Assembly: GCA_022844565.1 (NCBI GenBank)
Contig: JALHLK010000040.1
Span: 1 to 45,327 of the forward strand
Reading direction: 5' to 3'
Length of the DNA stretch: 45,327 nucleotides
Source: Saprospiraceae bacterium
GTDB lineage: Bacteria > Bacteroidota > Bacteroidia > Chitinophagales > Saprospiraceae
Positions 16,339 to 25,195 of this stretch are shown one piece after another; the stretch's first letter is position 1; the number at the start of each line of letters is the position of its first letter. A program made the position numbers and the translations under genes. Under the pieces are notes generated by a model. That model made no database searches. It saw only the letters and a list, made by a program, of their open reading frames with translations, and was not told the origin of the DNA.

Positions 16339-18339
16339 TCACTTTAAATACTTATCTAACCAATCCAATATATATCTATTCATTTCCTTGATTCTTATTG
16401 GGTCAGTTGGTATATGACCTGTAATGGGGAAAGCGATAAATTTAGATTCCACACCATTGTCTTGCAATGCTCTGAAATAAGTATATGATTGAGAAATAGG
16501 CACTCGTTCATCTCCAATATTCGATAAAATCAAAGTAGGTATTTTAACATTTTCCACATAAGTTATCGGAGAATTTTTTAACCAGTTTTCCTTTACTTTC
16601 TTATTAGTAAATGGAGATATGCCTTTGCCAACTTCGAACCTAGACATACTTCCCACATCGTTTTGGGTATGTTGAGCCAGCCAATCTGTAACTGCTGCAC
16701 CAGCTACTGCACATTTCCAACCTTGGTAGTTTCCAATTAGCCAAGTAGTCATAAACCCACCATAGCTCCAACCGGTAACTGCAATTTTGGTACTGTCTAT
16801 GTAGTTACGCTTTTTTAGTTCTGCCAAACCTTTCATTACATCTCTGCCCGGTCCTTCCCCTGCATCTTCATTAATAGATTCCGAAAAACGGTAACCCATA
16901 TTATCGCTGCCACGATAGTTGGGTTGAAAAACAATAAACCCACGAGCCGCTTTTAATTGTACCGATGAATTGAATGATTCTTTTGATGTTGACCTTGGTC
17001 CGCCATGTGGTTCCAACACTAAAGGATATTTTTTAGTTGGGTCAAAATCGGGAGGGAAAGTAAGAATTCCGTTGGGTGTAAATTCATCTGATTTCCATGT
17101 AAAAGTTTCTTGTTTTCCTAAAGAAATATTTTGCACTTCATCATTAAAGTTAGTTAGCTTTTTAGGAATGGCTTCTGGAGTTGCCAATACGTATAATTCT
17201 TGCGGAGATTGTGACGAACTAGCTATAAACGCAATAGCATTATTTCTTCCTACATTGTATTCATACCAATAGCTGCCTGCGATGCTCAAATTATTTAGGT
17301 TTAATTTCTTTGCGGCACCTGTAAGCGGTTGCATCCACATTGAAGTAGTATTGAAGTCGTTCGCAACTACAAAAATGGCTTTACTGTCCGAACTCCATTC
17401 TGCCCTAAAGAAACATCGGTCCAATTTAGCAGTCAAATTAATCCCGTTGCCTCCATTGGGTGAGGTAAGAAAAACATCAAAGCCATAACCAACATTTTCC
17501 AGATTGCGTTGATAAACTATTGACTTACCATCGGGAGAAAAAACGGGCAGTCTTTCTTTATGCATTGCATCAGGTGGAATTTGACTGTTGGTAATTCTAT
17601 TAATATTACCACTGGCTATTTCTACAGTTTTAATCATACTAATAAGTTCACCAGAATAAGGCGATTCATTGCTTTGAAATGCAATTTGTTTTCCATCGAT
17701 TGCCCAAGAAATACAGGGGGCAGAGGGGATTGTCCAACTGCCAGCAGTTAGCCTTTTTGCTTCACCACCTTCAGAAGCAATGAGCCAAAGATGAGATGGT
17801 GTCGGTTTGGCATTCATAAACATACTATTATATTTCACCTCAAAAGCATCATAACCTTTCTCCATTTCTTTTTTATTGCTTACTTCGTCTGCCTGAGTAA
17901 AGGCAATTGTATTTCCGTCAGGACTCCAAGCAAATTGGTTTACACCAGTAGGTGAAGAAGTGATTTTTTTAGCTTCGCCTACGTTCATAGACAATACAAA
18001 TAGTTGACCTTTGCCTGCTACATCGGAAGCAATAAAAGCAATAGCATTACCCGATGGAGACCATCTTGGATAACTTACTGAGGTTCTTTCAAAAGTCAAT
18101 TGCTGTTTTGCACCAGTAGCCACATCTACTTTATAAATAAATGGTTTATTCTTATTGGTTGCTGTATCAGGCTTTGATACAACGATTAAAATGGATTTGC
18201 CATCAGGTGATATTTGTGGGTCGGTCAAAGTATATAGCTTTTCCAAATCATTTAATTGAAATGTCTTTTGTGCCAATAGCTGAAGGGAAAATAGATGGAG
18301 CAATGCAATAAATAGGAGGATCGTTTTTTTATTTTTCAT
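16339..18339 (-). CDS. Exported S9-family prolyl oligopeptidase-type peptidase, copy 2
   Basis: A 666-aa paralogue of the S9 peptidase at 12970. A signal peptide (MKNKKTILLFIALLHLFSLQ, then LLAQ) precedes a PD40-type propeller (about 35-400) and an alpha/beta hydrolase domain with S525 (GWSYGGF), D610 (NIGDERVP) and H642 (TGHIPTD). The HGGP oxyanion motif is preceded by Pro instead of the Ile seen in copy 1. It is eight residues shorter, both deletions being in propeller loops. Divergence concentrated in the propeller, which gates substrate entry in this family, suggests the copies have different peptide preferences. An array leader lies upstream and a tail scar downstream. Confidence 0.95.
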   Translation of the reverse strand: MKNKKTILLFIALLHLFSLQLLAQKTFQLNDLEKLYTLTDPQISPDGKSILIVVSKPDTATNKNKPFIYKVDVATGAKQQLTFERTSVSYPRWSPSGNAIAFIASDVAGKGQLFVLSMNVGEAKKITSSPTGVNQFAWSPDGNTIAFTQADEVSNKKEMEKGYDAFEVKYNSMFMNAKPTPSHLWLIASEGGEAKRLTAGSWTIPSAPCISWAIDGKQIAFQSNESPYSGELISMIKTVEIASGNINRITNSQIPPDAMHKERLPVFSPDGKSIVYQRNLENVGYGFDVFLTSPNGGNGINLTAKLDRCFFRAEWSSDSKAIFVVANDFNTTSMWMQPLTGAAKKLNLNNLSIAGSYWYEYNVGRNNAIAFIASSSQSPQELYVLATPEAIPKKLTNFNDEVQNISLGKQETFTWKSDEFTPNGILTFPPDFDPTKKYPLVLEPHGGPRSTSKESFNSSVQLKAARGFIVFQPNYRGSDNMGYRFSESINEDAGEGPGRDVMKGLAELKKRNYIDSTKIAVTGWSYGGFMTTWLIGNYQGWKCAVAGAAVTDWLAQHTQNDVGSMSRFEVGKGISPFTNKKVKENWLKNSPITYVENVKIPTLILSNIGDERVPISQSYTYFRALQDNGVESKFIAFPITGHIPTDPIRIKEMNRYILDWLDKYLK

Positions 18340-18385
18340 TTTAAAAAATTGTTTTTTTTATTAAAAATTAGAAAAAATACGATGG
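18340..18385 (-). promoter_or_regulatory. Array leader copy before S9 peptidase copy 2
   Basis: A leader variant with tacgatgggt in place of the G-rich core (about 18377-18386, plus-strand reading) and the usual AT tract to the ATG. The TATTTTTT element on the minus strand is kept. The C-rich part is weaker than in the other copies. Confidence 0.5.
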
Positions 18386-18405
18386 GTTACATTGTTTTAT
18401 ATGCA

Positions 18406-19890
18406 TCATCGTACCCTATCCGTTCCAGTTTGGGTTAACAACAGATTCAATTCTTTTTTCATCTTTTTAAGTGTTCTATACATTTTCGGATTATCAATTG
18501 AGTTTTGAAGTTCGTAAGGATCCTTAGCAAGATCATAAAGTTCATTCATTCCTTCCAAATCCACATAGTGTATATATTTGTAGCGTTCATTTCGAACTGC
18601 TTTGTAGCCCATTTTTAATATTCTGGGAAATACCGTGTCGCTATAATATTCTACGAGAAAAGATTTTCGCCAATCCTTGACAGATCCGTCAAAAATAGGT
18701 ACCCACGATTTTCCTTGAAGATGAGCACTTGGAGTTTCTCCTGCCATGTCTAGTAAAGTTGAAGCAAGGTCTATACTCAATACCATTTGTTGTGGCTTCG
18801 TTCCTGGTTTGATCATTGGTGGATACCTGACAAGCATTGGAATGCGAAGACCTTCTTCGTAAGCAAGTCTTCGTTCTAAATCAAGGCAATGTTCTCCATA
18901 CCAATAACCATGATCACTAGTGAATACCACAATAGTATTATTTAACGCTCCTTTATCTTCAAGGGTTTTTAATATTGCCCCAAGACCTTCATCTACTGCC
19001 ATCAGCATTTCTGAACGCTCACGGATGGTCTTCTCCTTGGTTGAAGTTTCAGAACTTAAGGGTGGAACACCTTCTATTTTCCGTCTAAGGGCTGGCTTGT
19101 CAAGTGGAATGACATTATAGTTGGGTCTTCGGTTGAATAAAGCAGATTCATACATCCCTAAATGTCTTTCGGCTGGTATAAATTCACCTTCGCCATTATT
19201 TAGAACTTTGCCGTCATCGTGTTGTACTACATTGGGGTGAAGTGACTTGTGAGCAAGATACAGCAAAAAGGGTTGATTCCGCTCTTGATTAATAAATCGA
19301 AGGGAGTGATCAATCAGGATATCTGTTACGTACCCCTTTACAATTTGTTGATTACCATTTATGTTTAAAGAAGGGTCAATTGCTTCTCCTTGTCCTTTTA
19401 ACGAAACCCAATAATCGAATCCGGGCCGTTTTGAATCATCATTGCCCATATGCCATTTACCGATGAATGCAGTGGCATATCCATTAGTATGAAGTTGTTT
19501 TGGAAATGTGTTAAGTTTATGACTTTGTTCATTACGTGCTGTATTGTCAATGATACCATTGGTATGGGCATATTGACCAGTGAGGAAATTTGCCCGACTG
19601 GGCGAACAAAGGGGAGTAATAGCAAATGCATTGACAAAACTGGCACCTTCTTTAGCAAGCCTATCTATGTTTGGTGTCTTTATATAATTATGCCCCACTT
19701 CACCATATTCATCCCATCGCATATCGTCCACGAGGATTACGACTATATTAGGGCGGTTTGGGACTCCAGAAAGTTGGATAGAATTACTACTTTGTCTCCC
19801 CAATTCAAATGCCTTTTGCGCTGATGCTAATTGAAAAGAAAATACATGTATCAATGTAATAAATAGAAGGGTTGTGTTTTTATTTTTCAT
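18406..19890 (-). CDS. Exported type I sulfatase (formylglycine-dependent)
   Basis: A 494-aa arylsulfatase-family enzyme that hydrolyses sulfate esters. The signature CSPSR holds C95, the residue normally converted to formylglycine. Metal-binding D55-D56 (VILVDDMRWDEYG) and the second signature region GYATAFIGKWHMG are present, and TSDHGYWYGEH supplies the C-terminal metal ligands. The first 30 residues (MKNKNTTLLFITLIHVFSFQ, then LASAQKAFEL) match those of the two S9 peptidases, including the residues after the signal cleavage site, although the families are unrelated. The formylglycine-generating enzyme is not in this window. There is no SusC/D or glycosidase nearby, so a polysaccharide-utilisation role is not supported by context. 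Confidence 0.93.
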   Translation of the reverse strand: MKNKNTTLLFITLIHVFSFQLASAQKAFELGRQSSNSIQLSGVPNRPNIVVILVDDMRWDEYGEVGHNYIKTPNIDRLAKEGASFVNAFAITPLCSPSRANFLTGQYAHTNGIIDNTARNEQSHKLNTFPKQLHTNGYATAFIGKWHMGNDDSKRPGFDYWVSLKGQGEAIDPSLNINGNQQIVKGYVTDILIDHSLRFINQERNQPFLLYLAHKSLHPNVVQHDDGKVLNNGEGEFIPAERHLGMYESALFNRRPNYNVIPLDKPALRRKIEGVPPLSSETSTKEKTIRERSEMLMAVDEGLGAILKTLEDKGALNNTIVVFTSDHGYWYGEHCLDLERRLAYEEGLRIPMLVRYPPMIKPGTKPQQMVLSIDLASTLLDMAGETPSAHLQGKSWVPIFDGSVKDWRKSFLVEYYSDTVFPRILKMGYKAVRNERYKYIHYVDLEGMNELYDLAKDPYELQNSIDNPKMYRTLKKMKKELNLLLTQTGTDRVR

Positions 19891-19984
19891 TATTTAAATT
19901 GATTTTATTGAATAAAAAATTGAGAACCTAAGGTTTTAGCATCTATGAAGTATAATATTTGCTGATTATTTCCCCTGTATTCAT

Positions 19985-21403
19985 TTAGTTTTTTGGCAAT
20001 GTCAAATAATCAGGCTCTTCAATTGGAGACCGTGTTTCCATACTTGTATTAAACATATCGGTTTGTAAACGCCAGTTATTTTTCTCCTTCTTGTAGATTG
20101 CTATAAACTTTCCAATGTCTATGATTTCACCTTGCTTATTGTTCATCACATATTTACCTTTTGCGATTATTTTGTCACCACTTTGTTCAAGGTCAATAAA
20201 CTGTAGCTCTATTGTGTGCATTCCTCTTATAGAAACGGTATGCCAAAAACTTGCAATTGCTTTTTGCCCTGTCACCGGGGGTGAGCCAGGAGCCATAATC
20301 ATAGCATCGGTTGCATAAATTGCTGCTACACTGTCCCATGCTGCTTTATTAATTAATCTCACGAGCTCTGTTTCGACTTTAATTACTGCGGCTCTTGCTT
20401 TCAGATATGCAGAACCTTTTACATCAGTTGGCAAAACTAGACCGACACTTTTGGATTCCAAGACTGAATTACTAGGCCACTTATTCTGCAAAAACTGTTC
20501 TACAGCAGTGAAAAAAACTGCCGGTTTATCAACATAGGGAAGGTGACCTGTTCCATCAATAATCAATAATTGACTGTTTGGCAAACTATTTTTCCATTCT
20601 TCCCAAACGTCAATTGGGATTTCATCTTTATCGCCACCTACTATTAGAGTCCTTGACTTTACTTTTGAAAGTTGGGCTGTTATATCCCATTTACCCATTG
20701 ATTGGAGCGAATAAAACAAAATTGGATTTAATAAATTTTGTTGATTACAATTACAGACATCACCCCATATTCTTCTTGCGTGGAGTGGTGTGGGAAATTT
20801 TCCACGAGCCCATACTGCATAATAATCCCAACAAGCCTTAATAGTGTCCGTAGGCGAGGTCCTGTAAATTTTTCTATTCTGCCTGAGAATTAGATTTGAC
20901 ACACTATCCAATCGATTTGAATTCTGCCATTTTTGAGACGCTGCTATTGGATTTATAAGTATCGTTGATTCAATATTGTTGGGGTAAAATATTGCGTAAT
21001 AGCCGAATAATAAGCAACCAAGAGAGTGAGCAAGTACTTTCATTTTTTTTAGGTGAAAATGTTTTCTAACAATCTCCACATCTTGAACAAAGCGGTTAAT
21101 ATTTAGTCTCGCAGTATCTGTAACAACAGATGAAAAACCTGTACCTGGCTGATCAAAAAATAAAAGTGTATGGTGAGCAGCAAGGGGTGTCAAATCAGGA
21201 ACAAGATAACTTGAACCAAATCCGCCACCATGAAACACAACAATGGTGTCTTTTCCTTCTCCAATTAGTCTGTAAAAAAGACGTACGGAATCATTTGTCT
21301 GTATATACCCTTCTGATGATTTTAGTTTTACGGTTTGTGCAACTAATACAATAGGTACGATTAGGGTTAGTGACAGCACAATGAAAAGTGTTCTTATTTT
21401 CAT
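19985..21403 (-). CDS. Exported alpha/beta hydrolase fused to an NTF2-like domain
   Basis: A 472-aa two-domain protein. After a signal peptide (to about residue 23) comes an alpha/beta hydrolase of the proline iminopeptidase type: oxyanion motif HGGGFGS at 58-64, nucleophile S127 in AHSLG, an acidic residue in GDKDEIPID and the His in GTGHLPYVDKP. From about residue 335 to 460 a SnoaL/DUF4440-type NTF2-like domain follows (ARAAVIKVETELVRLINKAA, IYATDAMIMAPGSPPVTG). The hydrolase part resembles the lipoprotein hydrolase at 28394. The NTF2-like part resembles the separate lipoprotein at 41092. The fusion is uncommon and may act as a dimerising or ligand-binding module. Confidence 0.9.
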   Translation of the reverse strand: MKIRTLFIVLSLTLIVPIVLVAQTVKLKSSEGYIQTNDSVRLFYRLIGEGKDTIVVFHGGGFGSSYLVPDLTPLAAHHTLLFFDQPGTGFSSVVTDTARLNINRFVQDVEIVRKHFHLKKMKVLAHSLGCLLFGYYAIFYPNNIESTILINPIAASQKWQNSNRLDSVSNLILRQNRKIYRTSPTDTIKACWDYYAVWARGKFPTPLHARRIWGDVCNCNQQNLLNPILFYSLQSMGKWDITAQLSKVKSRTLIVGGDKDEIPIDVWEEWKNSLPNSQLLIIDGTGHLPYVDKPAVFFTAVEQFLQNKWPSNSVLESKSVGLVLPTDVKGSAYLKARAAVIKVETELVRLINKAAWDSVAAIYATDAMIMAPGSPPVTGQKAIASFWHTVSIRGMHTIELQFIDLEQSGDKIIAKGKYVMNNKQGEIIDIGKFIAIYKKEKNNWRLQTDMFNTSMETRSPIEEPDYLTLPKN

Positions 21404-21457
21404 TTTTAAATTTGTTTTATTGAATAAAAAATAGTGGAAATATTTAGGGTAAAAAAA

Positions 21458-22978
21458 TTATTGCTTCAATACTTTATGATGTAATTCCAAATGTTCTTTT
21501 AATAAATCCTTCCCGTAATCATTGCCATTCGGTGTTCGAACTACCGTATGAATATGCGTTTTGACTGGACCCGGATGTGGCTTCGATCTATCCCATAAAA
21601 ACACAGGTAGTTTGTGGTCAAACTCTATCATAATTACGGGGCTGTGAATACGATAATAAAACGGCCCATCTATTTTATCACCTTGAATCCATGTGAAATG
21701 AGTTTCTTTTAGAAACATTTTCACTTCTTCCATTTTAGTTTTTGAGTGACCTTCTCGTATGTTGCCTACATATTCTTCAATCAAATTAAGCAAAACAGTT
21801 TGTTGTTTTTTTGATAATTCATTGGCAGGAAGTCCTGTTGTTGCAATGATTTCATTGTCGCGAAAAGCTTCACCACGATTAAAATCAAATTCCTTTTTAT
21901 GCCAAAGTGTAGCTTTTTTCTTTTGTTTTGCGTTAAGTGACAAATAAAAATCCAAACCTTTTTTCTCTTCTATTTCGAATGTTCTCAAGCCTTTATGATC
22001 ACCTGTTTCGATGAGCGTTGGTTCAGATCCCATAAAAGTAGGAGTCATTACAATTTGGTCACCTAAAATAAAGTAGTTAATGACCAAATGATGCCCCTCC
22101 ATTTGCCATCCCCAAGGCGCTCTATCAGATGGACTTCCAAAAAAAGTGAACCAATATTTTTCACCCCCCAACCTATCGTTTCCTGGAACTAATGTCGCTA
22201 AATAGGCTTCCATTGACATAATATTCTTAGATTTTTGAAATCCTTTGGCACTTAAACTTTCTTTTAACAATGTAAATAACAAATCTTTTTGAACTTGATT
22301 CATTTCTTCCAAAACAATACCAGCCCTTGGCCAATTTTCTATATTATGCCATCTTCGCCATTCCTCTGATTCAATTGGAAAAGTACAATTTGTTCTTTGT
22401 TGCTCGTTGAGTGATTCGAGTAATGCTGTTGCTGCATTTTTTATAGATGCTGTAGAGAATCCAGTTTTTTTGATTGGAAACAGTTTTTTTACCGGCTTTT
22501 TGTCGGTCGTGATACCTACATAAGGTTTTGCTAATAATGTTCTTTCCTCAGATGATTCGGGAACAATAAAAAGCATTTGAGTTGCTTTCACTTTCATTTC
22601 CATACCGTCTACAAAGCCCCAACTTTCATGCCTGTCTTGGTTTTTACTTTTGTCAAGTACAAAACTCCCTTTATTATCATAATTCTCATGGATTTCTGTA
22701 TAAAAGTATTGGATAGTCTTGCCAATCAAAGAATCGGGGAAACTAAGGGTTTGTTGATAAAGCCCATTTACGTCAGGTGTTTTGGGGAAATATGAAGTAT
22801 TCACAACTGTTTTACCTTCCTCATAAGGCTGAACGAACCATAGAATGCCCACTGAATCAGGGTTTTCCATTTCTGTTATTTTCAACTTAAAGGTTATGTT
22901 ATGGTCTGTGCTATTTTGTTGGGGAAAAGCAAAATTTGACAAAAGGCAAAAACCGAGGAACAAAATTATTTTTTTCAT
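21458..22978 (-). CDS. Exported DUF3500 protein with an extra N-terminal domain
   Basis: A 506-aa protein. A signal peptide (MKKIILFLGFCLLSNFAFPQ) is followed by about 140 residues of beta-rich sequence that could be an immunoglobulin-like fold. The DUF3500 domain runs from about residue 175 to the end. It is recognised by the Trp/His-rich core (WRRWHNIENWPRAGI, PWGWQMEGHHLVINYF) and the C-terminal IHTVVRTPNGNDYGKD. The many conserved His and Trp suggest metal or ligand binding, but no activity is established that I know of. It lies between the hydrolase-NTF2 fusion and DUF1624 copy 2. Confidence 0.85.
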   Translation of the reverse strand: MKKIILFLGFCLLSNFAFPQQNSTDHNITFKLKITEMENPDSVGILWFVQPYEEGKTVVNTSYFPKTPDVNGLYQQTLSFPDSLIGKTIQYFYTEIHENYDNKGSFVLDKSKNQDRHESWGFVDGMEMKVKATQMLFIVPESSEERTLLAKPYVGITTDKKPVKKLFPIKKTGFSTASIKNAATALLESLNEQQRTNCTFPIESEEWRRWHNIENWPRAGIVLEEMNQVQKDLLFTLLKESLSAKGFQKSKNIMSMEAYLATLVPGNDRLGGEKYWFTFFGSPSDRAPWGWQMEGHHLVINYFILGDQIVMTPTFMGSEPTLIETGDHKGLRTFEIEEKKGLDFYLSLNAKQKKKATLWHKKEFDFNRGEAFRDNEIIATTGLPANELSKKQQTVLLNLIEEYVGNIREGHSKTKMEEVKMFLKETHFTWIQGDKIDGPFYYRIHSPVIMIEFDHKLPVFLWDRSKPHPGPVKTHIHTVVRTPNGNDYGKDLLKEHLELHHKVLKQ

Positions 22979-23025
22979 TTTTAAAAATTATTTTTAGATA
23001 AAAAAGTGAGGCTTCTCATGGCATT

Positions 23026-24186
23026 TTATAAGTAACTTAACCACCATTTTTCTTTATGTGACTGTTTATATGTATCAAACCATTTGATTATTGGATACAT
23101 AAGGACAACAATCCCTATCCATACCGCATAAACTACCCAAAGTGCAAAACCAAATCCCTTGGGAATAAACCACTTAGGCAAAATCATAGCTTGCCATCCA
23201 AATCCTGAAAATTGTGCAAAAATCATAGCAACAAAATGTATCAGATACAGGTGAATGATGTAGTAAAAAAAAGGTACCCTACCGAAAGTACAGAAGAAAT
23301 TTACGACTTTTCCCCGTACATTTTCTGTATTGGCTAAAAATAAAAAAGCGGCCCCCAACGTCACCAATAAATATAGTAGTGAAGGTGGATACTTTGTTAG
23401 TTGGAAAAATGACATTACGGATTGAGTGGACATACCAAAATCTTTAAAGTGGATCGACTCTCCATAAATATTAAACGACCTTAAAACTATAAATAAAGAT
23501 ATAGCAGAAATACCAATGATATTGAAAGATTTTTTACGCTTAATGGGGTCAAAAGATGGTTCATAATATGTGCCAAAAAAGTAGCCAAGTGACATCACAG
23601 CTATCCATGGTATGATAGGATATTCAATATAAAAACTTACATCATCTGAGATCTTAAAGATTTTCCGTTCGTGGATGATTGACCAAAACATGTGGCCACT
23701 CATGTGAAAATTGTCCAATAGATTATGTCCAAAAATAAGTATACAACTAAACGCTAAGATAAAATACTTAGAAAAGTGAACCAACACGCCTAAAACAATC
23801 ATACTTATCCCCAAAGACCAGATCACCAGCAATCCAGGACTTCTGAAATAAATATCAAAAAACCATGCAAAATTTACAATAGTCATTTCAATAAATACCA
23901 GCCATAGACCTCGCTTGAAGAGAAATACAGATAACTCTTTTTTGGATTTTCTTTTTCCCACCATAAAAGCAGAAGTACCTGCTAAAAAAGCAAAAGCAGG
24001 TGCGCAAAAGTGCGTAATAAATCTTGTGAAAACTAAAGGTAAATTACTTTGTAAAGGGTCAGATGCATCAAACATAAATGAATCATAATGAAAATAATCC
24101 CTAACGTGGTCGAGAGCCATAATAATCATTGCCAGTCCTTTTAAAAGGTCAATGGATTCTATCCTGGGTTTTGTGATTGTTGTCAT
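23026..24186 (-). CDS. DUF1624 / HGSNAT-like membrane acyltransferase, copy 2
   Basis: A 386-aa multi-spanning protein paralogous to the gene at 15058. The N-terminal RIESIDLLKGLAMIIMALDH core, with the Asp-His pair typical of the HGSNAT-like family, and the C-terminal KEKWWLSYL are shared. The middle is diverged (for example a different loop around residues 100-130). It would acylate an extracytoplasmic acceptor, to judge from the family. It is followed after 47 bp by the DUF3500 gene and preceded by the sterol-desaturase-like gene, which suggests a membrane-lipid or envelope context. Confidence 0.87.
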   Translation of the reverse strand: MTTITKPRIESIDLLKGLAMIIMALDHVRDYFHYDSFMFDASDPLQSNLPLVFTRFITHFCAPAFAFLAGTSAFMVGKRKSKKELSVFLFKRGLWLVFIEMTIVNFAWFFDIYFRSPGLLVIWSLGISMIVLGVLVHFSKYFILAFSCILIFGHNLLDNFHMSGHMFWSIIHERKIFKISDDVSFYIEYPIIPWIAVMSLGYFFGTYYEPSFDPIKRKKSFNIIGISAISLFIVLRSFNIYGESIHFKDFGMSTQSVMSFFQLTKYPPSLLYLLVTLGAAFLFLANTENVRGKVVNFFCTFGRVPFFYYIIHLYLIHFVAMIFAQFSGFGWQAMILPKWFIPKGFGFALWVVYAVWIGIVVLMYPIIKWFDTYKQSHKEKWWLSYL

Positions 24187-24270
24187 TTTAAAAATTTATT
24201 TTTGATTAATACCCATTAAAATATGGAATAGGTCGCCATTCTAAAGCAGGAGATACTGATAGCAATATTT

Positions 24271-25074
24271 TCATTCATTCCTTTTGATATTTATAAATGG
24301 GCTTTTCAATAAAAACCAGAATGATTGTCTTTCGGTAGTATCAAATTCTGTTAACCCATATTTGATTTCACTAACTGGCAAGGTTTTATAGGTGCCAAAA
24401 AGTTTATCCCAAAAGATAAATATATTGCCATAATTGGTATCTGTGAATTCCTGATTTTGATGGTGATGCACTTTATGGAAATTGGGGCTTACGATGATTT
24501 TACCAAAAGTACGATCAAACCATGCAGGAAAAACAAAAAGGCTGTGATGCATTATAAACAAAGGAAGGTACAATATAAAATTGAAAACAACGATATTTAA
24601 ATCCAAACCAAAAATGAAGCATGCCACAAGGACTGAGCTATTATCCAAAAACCAGTCCAATGGATGAAACCTTAAAAAAGTACTGCTATCCATAGTCGTA
24701 TCGCTGTGGTGCACCCGATGTAAACGCCATAAAACAGAAAAGGTATGATAGCCCCTATGAAACCAATACGACACAAAATCTAAACAAAACACACCAATAA
24801 TGATCTTAAATACATAAGGAATCTGGATTTGATTGAATAGCCCAATCTGATTTTCAACTATCCAATTGACACAAAAAACTACCATAAATGCCAAGCCAAA
24901 ATTTAAGATCAAATATCCTACAAATAAAGGAATACCATGTAGCAAATGAGGAATTCGATTAGGTGGTAAAGACGCCCTATTGATGATTTGCTCTACTGTA
25001 AAAAAAAATGTCAATAGAGACAACATTAATATATCGGTATTTACGCTGATGAGTTTTTGAAATAATTCTTCCAT
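24271..25074 (-). CDS. Sterol desaturase / fatty acid hydroxylase-family membrane protein
   Basis: A 267-aa integral membrane di-iron oxygenase. The histidine clusters that bind the two irons are visible: H106 and H110 (HRGYH), H119, H122 and H123 (LHRVHH), H177, H200 and H203-H205 (FHKVHHH). Four to five hydrophobic segments surround them. Family members hydroxylate or desaturate lipids, including alkylglycerol ether bonds and fatty acyl chains. This one is close in layout to bacterial alkylglycerol-monooxygenase-like proteins, but its substrate is unknown. It is one of the few non-hydrolases in the array and sits beside an HGSNAT-like acyltransferase. Confidence 0.9.
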   Translation of the reverse strand: MEELFQKLISVNTDILMLSLLTFFFTVEQIINRASLPPNRIPHLLHGIPLFVGYLILNFGLAFMVVFCVNWIVENQIGLFNQIQIPYVFKIIIGVFCLDFVSYWFHRGYHTFSVLWRLHRVHHSDTTMDSSTFLRFHPLDWFLDNSSVLVACFIFGLDLNIVVFNFILYLPLFIMHHSLFVFPAWFDRTFGKIIVSPNFHKVHHHQNQEFTDTNYGNIFIFWDKLFGTYKTLPVSEIKYGLTEFDTTERQSFWFLLKSPFINIKRNE

Positions 25075-25177
25075 GAAATATTTGTTTAAAATTTGTTTTT
25101 TTGATTGGAAAATAGATAAATTATAGCGTACGGGGACATCCCGAAGTCTTTCGAGGCTTTGGGGTTAAAATTCGTTT

Positions 25178-25195
25178 TATAAATAACTCAAACAC
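25178..25195 (-). pseudogene. Short DUF1624 tail scar after the hydroxyacid oxidase gene
   Basis: Directly after the stop codon of the FMN oxidase gene, TATAAATAACTCAAACAC (plus strand) matches all but two bases of the DUF1624 3' end. Only the last 18-19 bp are recognisable. A hairpin-like, GC-richer stretch (about 25134-25166, acatcccgaagtctttcgag) follows; a related string occurs at 31036-31060 downstream of the C59-like gene's leader. Confidence 0.45.

Noticed and set aside
18378-18411. Hairpin ACGATG/CATCGT between the sulfatase stop and the S9 leader
   Set aside because: Only six paired bases with a loop of more than 20 nt; likely chance.
19398-19824. Open frames of 86 and 124 aa inside the sulfatase gene
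   Set aside because: Both overlap well-conserved sulfatase sequence including the CSPSR signature, so they are shadows.
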